From Lophium mytilinum (lineage: Eukaryota; Ascomycota; Dothideomycetes; Mytilinidiales; Mytilinidiaceae), in the NCBI GenBank assembly GCA_010093605.1, contig MU004197.1, positions 1,302,001 to 1,366,000 of the forward strand: DNA of 64,000 nt. The letters run 5' to 3'. A model generated the notes under the pieces. That model saw only the letters and a list, made by a program, of their open reading frames with translations. It had not been told where the DNA came from and searched no databases. The position numbers were made by a program, and so were the translations under genes. This document shows positions 52,795 to 63,130 of the stretch, piece after piece; the stretch's first letter is position 1; every line of letters starts with the position of its first letter.

Positions 52795-55700
52795 TCAGAT
52801 TTCGAAAGGATCATAATTGAATGACCACATATCTCCGAGCGTCCAGTCATCCATCAAGTCAAAGCCATCTAACAGCCCAGGAACGGGATCCTGCTGCGGG
52901 TGGAACGGAGTCATTGCGGCAATAGGGACATTCAGCGGCGGCCTCGAGACGTTGTCTTGCATTGCAAGGACCTTGTAATAGAGCTTTGATACCCGATCTG
53001 TGGCTTGCAGCTCATAGGTGCTCGCTTGCTCGGGGTTGGTGCGAATTTGTACAAGGCTGAATGCTGCACTGACGAACCAGAACATATGAAAGCCGCGACC
53101 GGGGCGCATGGCGCGTTCTTCGAGGATGCGGAATGATTTGTCCATCGCTTCAACGAAGAGAGTCGTCAAAGTGCGAGAGAAAGTATTGACTGGACACGTT
53201 AGCATACATTTCTGGACAGCTTAGGTTGGCTCGCAACGGTATAATATTGGCGCTCGTCTAACCACTCATACGGCGCGGTAGAATTCATTGCACAGCGGCC
53301 TGACTCGAAAGGACTCAAGGTTGACGACTCCAAGGAAAGTGAATCCCCTGCACCACTGACTCTTCGGCGACACTGCCAGAAAGAACATGATAGACACCTT
53401 ACACAAGTGGAAAAAGCTGGCCACTAGCGCGATTGAGGTCATTCTACACAGGAAGAATGACGAGTACGCTCAAAGAGGCAACGGAAAAGCTAGAACTCAC
53501 CCGGTCCGAAACTGTCCTTGAATGACATCTGGCAAAGCAGAAGACTCGCACGCACATGATCCTGTCGCATCAAACACAACGCAAAGTTTCTGCGATCGAC
53601 AAGTCGCATATGTCCTTCCAGCATCGCGACGCACGCGTCCAAGCAAACAGTGCGCGAGTATCGATTTCGAGAGTACGCCTCGGGGTCCTGCTGTACGAAT
53701 GAGCTGTAGAGCATCGTTAGGAACTGTCTGAGCTGAACGTCGAGCAGCGTGCGTGCTTGGAGAGCGCGTGGTTCCTCCCATTTTGGAATGGTTCCTAAGG
53801 CATCCGTAATTCGTTGTTCGTGTTGCAGCAGCTCCTCGAAACTGGCCCGACAGTCTTGATCCTGGACGACAGAGGAGAGCTTCACTCTTGATAGCAATGT
53901 CCGAGATGAGAGATAGAGGTAGGAGGCATCTGTGAACTCGTCTTGAGGCCTTGACTGCGGAAGCGCTGCATCGTTCTCGCTGAGGTCTTGATCGTTGATG
54001 TTTGATGGGGGTGGGCAATCGTAAAGAACGGCAGATAGCATAGAAGCCGTACCCCGATCAAGTGACGCTTGTAGTTCTAGCTCCATAGTAGTGGCCCACA
54101 TCCGCCGTCGCATCTCAGCTTCGAACGGTGTGCATCGACCAACCAAGAGACTCGGGTTTCGGTGCATTCCCGCGGACTTCATGTAGATTAGGAGACCTTC
54201 TACTTGCACGTAGCACTCCTTCGTCTTCAGGCAATTGACCGACGCTGCTATGACTCGTAAAATACGAATCTGGTACGTCGCAAGCGTTCGGTGCTTGTTG
54301 CTTTGGGCCCTGATCCACGCATCGCAGGCAAAGATCCATGTCGTTGCTTGTTCGCGACACATTGAGCCATTAGGCGTAAAGCGTATGGGTTCTTCTGGCG
54401 ACGCGCAAAGAACGCATGCCATAAGCAAGAGTAGTAAGGCAAGAAATTCCGACTTGATGCTGGGGCTCTTGGGGTCATCCCAAAATGCAGCATATTGGGC
54501 CCAGAAAGTGGGTGCGTGCAGAATACGAAAGGTTGTTTCGAATGTGTCAAAGTAGGTTTTACAAAGAATGTCTGTTTTAGGGCGTGATGGCATCAATTCG
54601 AGCAACTTGGCGCAGGGAGGGGTACTCCACGCGGAGGGGTCCTGGCGAACCAGAGTCCCTAGGGCCCTGCACTCGTGCTGAAGGCGCTGGAGCGTGGAGT
54701 TTGGATATATATCTTTCATGAAGATCCTCACTTCAGGAAACTGTCATGGAAGTCAGCTGTTTTGAACACTCGGGGTAAAGTGATTGCCCGCCTCGGCCAT
54801 GGGCAGATCAATGTGTATAGATAACGAATGTAAGAATTGCAACAGATCCTCTCAACCCTTCGAGGCGCCACAAGAAAAATTTGATATTGTTTGCACAGGT
54901 TGAAACTCACATGAGTAAGGATACTGAGAGGGCTACTGGATCCGTAGAATTGCGTCTTATAGCCGCGACCCTTGAAGAAACCGTCGTCTAACGACTTTGT
55001 TGCTTGGAATTTCTGTTCATACTCGTCGACTGGGTAGGAGCGATCTAGGCCGAGTGATCCGTCGTTGACGGGCAATCGACTTTCCAGGGCCGCAAGACGT
55101 GCTTCTAATTCATATGTTCTTTCGCCTTTTCCCCCGGAATAGTCATCTTGTTTATCCTCGGAGAAACCTAGTTCCACCGGTTTTCCACGAATCGGTGCGG
55201 TGCCACTCTTTTTGGTTGGTCGCGCACTCTCGGGGTTCTATAGAACGTGGTTAGTAAAATTCTTAGACACCGCTTGGTCATAAGTGCATCCAAGCTGAGC
55301 TTTTACAATCTAGGGCTTCAGACTTTACGATTACTTTTGCGTAAGCGATGGGACGTCTTTGAAGAGGCCTTGTGGGGAAACGGCTGTTCAATTCGACATG
55401 GCTCAGAGCAATGAAGGTTTGACGTGGTGCTCAAATGTACAGAGATCCACACCCGCCATTAACACTCTCTTTGCTATAGCATAAGGTTGCCCTGAGACGA
55501 ACTTGCCCAATTGGCGCGAAGCCTTCGAGCCACCTCACATGGCGGCAAGAACAGCGTATCATATGAAACAGTACTCACAGTTTCCCGTTCATCTACGTCT
55601 TCACCAGACTCTCGCGCCTCTCCATCAACATGAGATATCTCATGCCAATTATAAGCGCAAGTCCCCGCAATGCCCCCTTTGATACAGCGGTCACATGGTT

Positions 55701-55848
55701 GTTCTCTATCACACTTTAACTTGCGCCGCCTGCAGGTGTTGCATGACACCACTGCTCGCCGCTTGCGCTTCCGCTTTTGCTTCATATCCGAGTCTTCGGA
55801 ACCAAAGCGTGCATCGATGAACGGTGCCGTTACTACAGCATTGTCCAT
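52795..55848 (-). CDS. Zn2Cys6 transcription factor with fungal_trans domain
   Basis: Exons 55848-55579, 55237-54911, 54740-53501 and 53189-52795 give 743 aa in phase. The third intron as drawn (311 nt) is long and may hide another exon. A GAL4-type cluster with all six cysteines is at 36-64 (Cys36, 39, 46, 52, 55, 64), preceded by KRKRKRR. A Leu-rich coiled-coil linker follows (ELEARLAALESRL). The middle homology region has FDTFETTFRILHAPTFWAQY, ATYQIRILRVIAASV, GLLIYMKSAGMHRNP and RRRMWATTMELELQASLDRG, typical of fungal_trans. It is nuclear and regulates other genes. Divergent placement beside an MFS transporter suggests it may control that transporter; this is inference. Confidence 0.88.
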
Positions 55849-56718
55849 TGTCGTCGGTGCCTGCTAAGAACAGAAGGAGGTAAGAAATTTATCAAAAGAT
55901 CAGATTAGATTTCGATGCGTTGTCCGAGAAGGAGAAATATAGAGCATGAAGGAGAATATGACTTGAGCGAGCTCGGAGAGCGGAGATAATGAAGTTGCGG
56001 AAGGCCCGTGTGTTTTGATATCTAATTGGCTGTGGCCCCTGCAAAATGCCACACTACGCTCTGTGGAGATTAGCGGACCTTGATCCTTCTCGGATACTCC
56101 GACCGCGTCGGACTTTCCGATATCAGCGCGAGGACCGAGTTCTGATATGGTAGCTCATGAAAGACCGTCGCTTCAATTGTGGAGATTGCATGACTAGATG
56201 TCTGTAGCGGCTCAACGATGCACAGGTTCCTGGGTTTGGCCAAAGCCTTAGTCTTGAATGACGTACAATTATTCTACCGAAAGTTTGTTGAAGCACCTTC
56301 GACAGTAGTAGAGAAGTGTACCTGCACTCACGAGCCGCGTTGCGAGTTAGCCATATCCGAGCATCTAAAAACTGTCACAAAACAACTCTCAGACGTCATC
56401 TTCATATTTCCGACTCTGGTGCTGTAGTCAAAAATCAGGCAGCACTTCTAAGAAGAACGGTATTCCAACTTAGCGACCATCCTTCGCGAAATGGGGAACC
56501 CTGGAAGACGTGACTCACCGCCAGCCATATGTACTAAACAGTATCAGGCAGGTCAGAAAGATCTGATAAAATTAAGATCTGATAACAAATCCATTTTTGC
56601 AGGTACTCCGAGCTGTAGGTAGTCCGAGGGGTTTTCGCATTTGGCTATATAGTCTTGGAGAAGCTCCAAGAGGGCAGTGATATTGCTACCCTTATATGGA
56701 TGTCGATTCTGTAGTATC
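55849..56718. promoter_or_regulatory. Divergent promoter of regulator and transporter
   Basis: About 870 bp separates the start codons of the Zn2Cys6 gene (minus) and the MFS gene (plus). Zn2Cys6 proteins bind CGG triplets; CCG and CGG occur here, but I could not define a paired site with confidence. Confidence 0.4.
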
Positions 56719-58516
56719 ATGACGATCGAAACTGTTGACGAGGAGAAAGCGGTTGGGGGTTCTGTCCACGTGACTGATGAAGAACGCGGAGGAGAGAAAA
56801 GCGGAAACCTTGTTAGCACGACTCCAGGTCTCGATCCCGTTGACCCATTACTCGTACGTCATACCGTTCTCGTTCTTCTCTGTCATGTTTCATATAATTC
56901 CTGCACTGAACTCCAACTGCATCTTCTGTTCCAAAACCCCTTCGCATCCACTAAGTTTCCTCTAGACCACACTTTATATACCTTCTTCAATTTCCATATC
57001 TTCCCCTAATCCAGTTCTCTTCTTCTCTCGGGTCCCCATTCGCCATCAATACTTCTCTCTATCCTAACCTCGTCCCCAGGTCACATGGGACTCTCCAACG
57101 GACCCCTCAAACCCCCTGAACTGGCCTCGCGTTCGCAAATGGAGCATCCTCCTCATCACATCATTGGGCGGCCTTGTGACTCTCATGTCCGGTGCCATGC
57201 TCGCGCCAGCTCTGAAGTCAATTGGCGCAGACCTCCACATGGAGAGCGCCGAAACTGAGGTCGCACTGTCTATCTTCGTTCTTGCCTTCGCACCCGGCCC
57301 GCTCGTACTAGGCCCCTGCTCCGAAGTGTTCGGTCGGCGCTGGGTGTGGGTGCTCTCTGGATCGTGGTATATTCTGTGGAACACTGTCTGTGGGTTTGCA
57401 AACACCAAGGGATTGATGATTGCTGGGAGGTTCCTGGCGGGCTTGGGGGCGAGTGCTGAGTTTGCAGTATGTTATGAACCCCCTTTTTTCGATTTGGGCG
57501 ACTGCTGACTCGTGATTTAGCTTTCCACTCCTATTTCGAGCGACTGCTTTCGCCCCGAAGAACGCGGAATGTCAATGGCCATAAAACAGTTCATACCGCT
57601 CCTTGGCCCTGCCATCGGTCCGATTATAGGCGGCGTGATCACAGATTCCATCAACTGGCGCTGGCTCTTCTGGGTGCTCTCGATCTTCGACATCTTCGTC
57701 GTCTTCACCGTCTTCATCTTCTTCCCCGAGACCCACCACCCCACGATCCTCGCTCGAAAAGCCGCCTCCCTCCGCAAAACCACCGGCCTCAAGTACTACT
57801 CCGCCACCGAAATCGGCAGCCCAACCCTGGCCCAGCGCTTGAAAGTAGGCCTTTCCCGCCCCTTCCGCCTCCTAGTAACCCAGCCAATCCTCCAACTCAT
57901 GTCCGTCTTCCTCGCCTACAACTTCGGCATCCTATACATCATGCTCTCGACCTTCGCGACTCTATGGATCGACCACTACCACCAATCAACCGGCACGAGC
58001 GGCCTCCACTACATCGCCATCGCCATCGGCTACAGCATCGCCGTCATAATAGGCGGCCCCGCCCAAGACCGCCTGTGGAAACACTTCACGAAAAAGAACG
58101 CCGGTGCCACCGCACCGGAATACCGCGTGCCGCTCATCCTCCCGGGCGTCTTGCTCATCCCCATCGGACTCTTCTGGTATGGCTGGTCCGCTGAAAAGCA
58201 CTTGCACTGGGCGATGGTGGACGTCGGCGCCGGGATCCTGGGATGCGGGTATATCCTTAGTGGGGTCGCGGCCCAGTCGTATATCGTGGAGGCGTTTTTG
58301 CAGTATAATGCTTCGGCGGCGGCGGCGAGCCAGGTGCTGCGGAATATATTTGCGTTTGCGTTTCCGATTTTTTCGCCGAGGATGTATCAGGTGTTGGGGT
58401 ATGGGTGGGGAAATAGCTTGCTTGCTTTCCTGTTCCTGGCGATTGGGGTGCCGGCGCCAATCATACTTTGGAGGTATGGAGCTAGGCTGAGGGAGAGGGG
58501 GAAGCCGCAGCGATGA
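56719..58516 (+). CDS. MFS transporter, DHA1 drug:proton antiporter type
   Basis: Exons 56719-56853, 57080-57466 and 57521-58516 join in phase (introns of 226 and 54 nt) to give 505 aa. The N-terminal tail is acidic and leads to TWDSPTDPSNPLNWP, the hallmark entry of fungal DHA1 transporters. The first membrane segment follows (LLITSLGGLVTLM). Further marks are the GPCSEVFGRRWVWVLSG loop between TM2 and TM3 (the G-x3-D-RxGRR-type motif, here with Glu), GLGASAEFA, FRPEERGMSMA and LLGPAIGPIIGG (motif C). About 12 hydrophobic segments fit. It sits in the plasma membrane and likely exports small toxic compounds with proton exchange. The substrate is unknown. Confidence 0.92.
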
Positions 58517-59570
58517 GCGGGCTGCTTTAGGAGGTGGGTAGTGTTACATTGGATGGGACGCATCGTTAGTGGACGTGGAGAGGTTCTATGGGTGTCTTTG
58601 CCCGCAGTTTTGAAGCATATGGCTCCGGAATTGAAGGGTGCAGGAATGTGAAGCTGAGTGAGCAGCTTGTGTAAAGGATGGCTGATTTAGACTCGCTCAA
58701 TATAACATCGTCATCCTCCACTCTTCCATCCTCATGAGGTATCTCGATATGTCTTTCGTGTGTGCAGATCTCCAATAGAAACCTCTCAGATCTCGACATG
58801 TGGGAATCTTAAAGCGCTCGGTATGCTGTCATTGGAGGCGGCTGATTCAGGGTATATTTGATATTACATCGCCCTCTCTTATTCTCCCGACCCTGTAAGG
58901 CGTCATCAGAAGCCTAACTGATGCGCATATCTTCCCTAGTAATACCTAGAAGTCAGCCTACCGTTTTCCTACTCGAGCATCTGCTACCCATTACCCTCCT
59001 CATTGTGGCGCCGAGTGCGCAAGAATGAAGCCTGAGCACTTGTATGACCATCTACTAAAATGCAGCCCCAAAATCAGACTGTTAAAGTCAACACTACGGA
59101 TATTAGAATACGTTTCGACAACACCAGCATCTGCTACGTAGGGCCCTCCTGATGTTGGCATTGAATTTGCAAGAAGGAAGCCTAAATTGCAGCGCTCAAC
59201 CTTTATGCTCAACTCAACACCACAGAAGTCAGGATTGCTTTTGGCTGAGGAACTCCCCGCTACCTAGGGCTCTCTTCACGATATTATTAACCTCTTGGTG
59301 GTTGTCTCTAGTGAAGCTCGCACGCGGCCTGTAGTCGAAAATCTTGCCGCATACTGGGTTGGTTTGTTCGCGATGCGCAACGTGTGTTCCGCTGCGGGGA
59401 GTTGCTGTCGAACACGCCTCTGGAAACCCTAGATGATATCTCCGGCTTCCTCTATATAGTTACAGCGTTCTTGAGCTTTGAATATATCGGCTCCACTACT
59501 ATGTGCCACGCAAAGCGTCGCAGCTGTACGCGTTGGACATGCTAGGCAGGTGGAACGCAATATTTGAAGA
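58517..59570. other. Intergenic 58517-59570
   Basis: About 1 kb downstream of the transporter with scattered short frames. No domain, RNA or repeat recognised. Confidence 0.4.
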
Positions 59571-59978
59571 ATGACTGGGACCATGCATTGGGACTCTCGA
59601 CGTATGTTAGAGGTAGTCAAAGACACGCTCCAAGAGATTCAATTCCCTCAAATTACAAACGAGGATACCGCTTTGGAGTTCATGTCTAAGGCACGTAAGA
59701 TTCAGCAGCTATGGAGCGCCGGCTCTACTGCATATCCATGGGGCACTGCGGAAGAGCTTCCGGAGTACTCTCGCTTACTTGAAGTTTGTACATCCTACTG
59801 GCAGTACATCCATATGCTAACTTTTGATAGGTGTGCGGTAGTCTTATCAAGGGTTGCCAGTGCAGGCCCAAATACGGATGCCAGCAAGACTCGTGTGTCT
59901 GTTACAAGAACCATGTACCCTGTAGAGACGAATGTCATTCCACGAAGCGAGAGAAAGACTCTTGTCATTACTAGCTAG
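59571..59978 (+). CDS. Hypothetical small protein (135 aa), doubtful
   Basis: An open frame from ATG 59571. The first 85 residues look helical and hydrophilic (DSRRMLEVVKDTLQEIQF, ALEFMSKARKIQQLW) and could be a real gene. The last 45 residues are Ser/Thr/Arg-rich and overlap a RING fragment on the other strand. No family recognised and no intron evident. Confidence 0.3.
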   Translation: MTGTMHWDSRRMLEVVKDTLQEIQFPQITNEDTALEFMSKARKIQQLWSAGSTAYPWGTAEELPEYSRLLEVCTSYWQYIHMLTFDRCAVVLSRVASAGPNTDASKTRVSVTRTMYPVETNVIPRSERKTLVITS

Positions 59979-60389
59979 TGTTCCCAACGAGGGTGTAGGC
60001 GTATGCGAGTATCCTCGCAGGTGAGGAGGGGTCAAATTTCGTAATGGTTGCATGTTGTTGGCCGATGGAACAGGGGAGGCTTGCCGGGGGCCCAACGAGG
60101 GTGTAGGCGTATGCGCGTAGCCTCGCAGGTGAGGGGGGTCCAAGACGCGTGATGGTGGACTCACGTTGGCGTGCATAGCTACGGCTGATAGTGGAGGAGC
60201 AGTGTAGACGGTTCGCGGACGTGTTATTCGCGGAGGAATACTGCGGACGTCGTGCCGGCACATAGGACAAGTAATTGCAGTATTTAGCCATGGGCTGATG
60301 CAGTCTCGATGAACGCGATCCCGAAATGCCCTAATTGCGAGAAAGAACAGCCCCAGCGCAATTTGTCGCGCCATATCCAACGAAATCAT
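59847..60389 (-). pseudogene. 5'-truncated RING-H2 fragment
   Basis: The minus-strand frame contains VHRDCISPWLNTAITCPMCR, the second half of a RING-H2 finger. The first half is absent: residues before it (IALGLFFLAIRAFRDR) lack the expected Cys pair, and Phe and Asp stand where Cys and His belong in the C-x-H-x-F-H element. The 3' part is Pro-rich and carries two copies of a PPHLRGYxHTPTPSLG unit, 36 codons apart. I read it as the surviving 3' part of a RING E3 ligase gene. An unseen upstream exon is the alternative, but the upstream DNA on this strand shows none. Confidence 0.5.
59983..60134. repeat. Two 44-bp direct repeats, 108 bp apart
   Basis: Copies at 59983-60026 and 60091-60134 both begin CCCAACGAGGGTGTAGGCGT and differ at only a few positions. 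The 108-bp spacing is a multiple of three, so they form a repeat inside the minus-strand RING-derived frame. Confidence 0.75.
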
Positions 60390-60800
60390 CCAACAGCGAT
60401 CTTACCTGCACCAAAACTACCAAAGGTGGTTTGCGGATTATGTGGAAAGGAGGTCGCCAAAAAAGCACGAAAACGACACCAAGCCCTGCAACACAAAGGA
60501 GCAGCTATAGTGTTTACTCGGGTACGGAAAGCAGCTGATTCACGCCAACGGAAACGATACCAAGTCTTGAACCAAGAAGGGAAAGATGTAGTGGTTAGGA
60601 ATGTAGAAACACAAGCAACTTCACGCGAAAGTATATCCGAGATCGAAGAACAGGAGAGGCCGAAAGGAGCTCGTATACCACGATCATACAATGGACCCCG
60701 CGTACATTGTAGTATTTGCGCGAATCTTCCACAAGCGAGTTGCCGGTATCGTCCACGTTATGATTGGAGGGAGGTAGGTTCTGGATTGGCTTCACTTTAA
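60309..60800 (+). CDS. Small C2H2 zinc-finger candidate (163 aa)
   Basis: This open frame has two convincing finger-like units: CPNCEKEQPQRNLSRHIQRN followed by His (C-x2-C-x12-H-x4-H), and CGLCGKEVAKKARKRHQALQ followed by His (C-x2-C-x11-H-x4-H). A basic linker with RQRKRY follows. Near the end is HCSICANLPQASC, another C-x2-C pair. No intron seen. The first codons overlap the RING fragment on the opposite strand. Either a young or decayed DNA-binding protein; the strict finger spacing argues against chance. Confidence 0.45.
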   Translation: MNAIPKCPNCEKEQPQRNLSRHIQRNHPTAILPAPKLPKVVCGLCGKEVAKKARKRHQALQHKGAAIVFTRVRKAADSRQRKRYQVLNQEGKDVVVRNVETQATSRESISEIEEQERPKGARIPRSYNGPRVHCSICANLPQASCRYRPRYDWREVGSGLASL

Positions 60801-61077
60801 GAGCGGTAGTCACATCCTTAAGCGGCTTGGGCCTAGGTGTGTCCTGCGTATCGGACGGCGTATTGGGAATGCTTAGGGCGGACAATCGGGGCTCGATTTG
60901 ACTAGCAAAGCTACTCAACCTTTTGAGCCACTCCCAATGTGTTTTCATTAGGACCTCGCGAATAGCTCGGATCCTAGCGATGAGCTCATTGACTGGAGGC
61001 GGGTGAACATTATAGCATTACATTTATACTGATACAGTTGGTATCTTCTACCTGAGCCCTAGTGTCCACTTATCCAC

Positions 61078-62364
61078 CTAGCTTTCTGGTATACCGTCCT
61101 TTGACACCAGTTTTCTTGTCAACTTCTTTGCTGCCTTCGTCTTGTTACTCTCAATGGGCGACCGTGACTTCCGCTTCTTTGTCGTAGCTCTTGTGAGCCG
61201 TCGTGTGTCATGCGCATCCTCCTGTCTGTCCTCTTGGTCTTCGTTACTCTCGGCAGATGATCGAGGTCCTTTCCGGCGTTTACAGCCTTCTTGATTTCGA
61301 TCTCAAGCTACATGTATCGAGATTAGTGATAGTAATATACTCTAACTATGATCAACTTACCTTCTGAGGAAGTGTGTCAACATTATCAATTGCAATTTCG
61401 TTTAGGATGTCCTCAAGTTCCTGGGGATGTTCTGGGCCGCCGTCGTATAGGAGATACGGCCCCGCAACGCAATGTTCGCAATTTCTTGTAAAACGACCCG
61501 GTGTCTCTTCAATCTTTGTTGCGAACAGGTCTGCTAGGCAGCTTGTGTGATAGTAGGCTTGACAATTGCCACACTGGTGCGTATGTTAGTTGACGATGCA
61601 AGTTGCCATAGTTAAGAAAGGGTACTGACTTGAAAGATGTACTCCCCCAAGGTACATGGCACAGTACAGCCCTCATGGGCGCACTCATATGCTTTATTCG
61701 TCTCGAGAATATTTATGCTAAAGGAATCCAGGATCCACTTCCTTAGTAGACCCACTACTATAGTCGAGTTCGCTTTGACAAGGTTTATGAGGTCTGGTCC
61801 CCATGCCGACATCTTCCGGGCACTCTTATCCTTCAAGTTAAAGTTTGGCCAGCGCAAGTTCTCCAAAAGGTCTTCATGCATCCATCCAGTAGGGGCAGGA
61901 CGCTCGCAATCCTTTGACAATCCTTCCTCTTCCAGCATCTTTCTAGGTAATTCTGGCTTGGTAGAACACAGTGTTAACGCCAGTTGTCTTTGGCATATTG
62001 CTCAGCCAGCTAGCGACGGGTTTGGCCGTTGGACTATTTAGATCATCATACTCCATAATGGTACTCTCAACTCTACACTTTACATCGCATCTGCATTTTT
62101 GAAAGACTATGGGTGCATCCTAAGAGGTGGTGAACAAATAAATGAACACCCTCGTTGTGAAGCAGTACACGAGGCGGTACTTCTTATGTTACCCGTAGGG
62201 CTCTTCACATCATCTACGGTCATCTCAAAAGCTCGACAGCGACGACGAGGCTTCACAAAATTGCAACGATTATCTATGATCATGACGCCAGTCAATGTGC
62301 TATACTGCTGTGACGGGAATCGGGCACACCAGGTACACTTCCAATCTGTGTAGGCCGTGTTGAC
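61078..62364 (-). pseudogene. Broken cysteine-rich zinc-binding gene
   Basis: Separate minus-strand segments look coding but do not join cleanly. First (62364-62193): DWKCTWCARFPSQQYSTLTG then CNFVKPRRRC, joined across an 86-nt intron to FQKCRCDVKC, which ends at a stop (61945-61943). Second (61938-61630): a Trp-rich helical part ending CAHEGCTVPCTLGEYIFQ, spliced in phase to CGNCQAYYHTSC and NCEHC (61573-61361), together a PHD/RING-like Cys-His cluster. Third: after another intron, the frame that looks coding (KKRKSRSPIESNKTKAAKK to a stop at 61078) is out of phase. Two phase conflicts suggest decay. I do not recognise the family; zinc binding is inferred from the cysteine pairs. Confidence 0.45.
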
Positions 62365-63130
62365 ACTGTCTGGAGTAGCCTCGCGAGTCTACTAGTAGTT
62401 CAAAATATCGTGCCTTTCCCTCATTCGGCACGCTGAAAGTACCACAAGGCTCCTCAAACCGTGGTAAATGAGTGTACGGATTTCTATAAAAAGTTATTGC
62501 ACTAACACCTGGTCTATCTAATCCGATTCAAACAACACCGACTCCCGGGCCCCTCCTGCAAACCCATTATTACGGGTCAACCTTTATTAGAGGCACTTTG
62601 GGAATGAGACTGCCTCTTGACTAGCTGGCTACCTGACAACTGGGCTACTCCTGACAGTGATGCCTGGCTTCCAAAGTCGCTCTCAAGCCTTGCTGGTATC
62701 CATGTGGGTAGGTGCGTAGCTACTCTAATGCGCCATTGAGGTCTACGCAGTAGCTTTTAGACTTCCCTTTGGCTGGCTAGCTTGCCGATAACGGTGCCAC
62801 TCCTCACAGCGGCATCTAGCTTCCAAAGCAGTCTTCGAGCAGCCAGCCTAAATTGGAGAACGGCATCGCACATAACCTAGAGACTCTTCTCGGCGATTCC
62901 CCCCGGACGATGATTAGGAACCGGAAGTGCCCGTGGACTGGTACAGCTATGCGGTCTTCGATTGCCAACACGATGCAGAGGTCTACGCAGTGAAAAATAG
63001 ACCCTCCTTTGACTACTTCAGCTCATGCTGAACGAGCTCCTCCTCACGGTAGCCTCGAGCGGCCAAGAGCAGGACATTTGGAGTCCCATTTCCGGGTGCC
63101 CGGCTCAAGAATATTACAGTATTTTGTGCA
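62365..63130. other. Gene-poor repeat-like region 62365-63130
   Basis: No coding frame. GAGGTCTACGCAGT is repeated at about 62737 and 62977, and the 152-bp repeat pair lies inside. Probably a degenerate extension of the tandem array. Confidence 0.4.
62600..62850. repeat. Diverged repeat pair at 152-bp spacing
   Basis: Two blocks share CTTCCAAAG (62668 and 62820) and the preceding CTCCTGACAG/CTCCTCACAG (62648 and 62800). Both pairs are 152 bp apart, the same period as the array further right. Identity is low, so this is probably an older part of the same array. Confidence 0.45.

Noticed and set aside
60595-60948. 117-codon minus-strand frame (MKTHWEWLKRLSSF...)
   Set aside because: Parts look coding, but it overlaps the C2H2 candidate on the other strand and has no recognisable domain; I could not connect it to the RING fragment.
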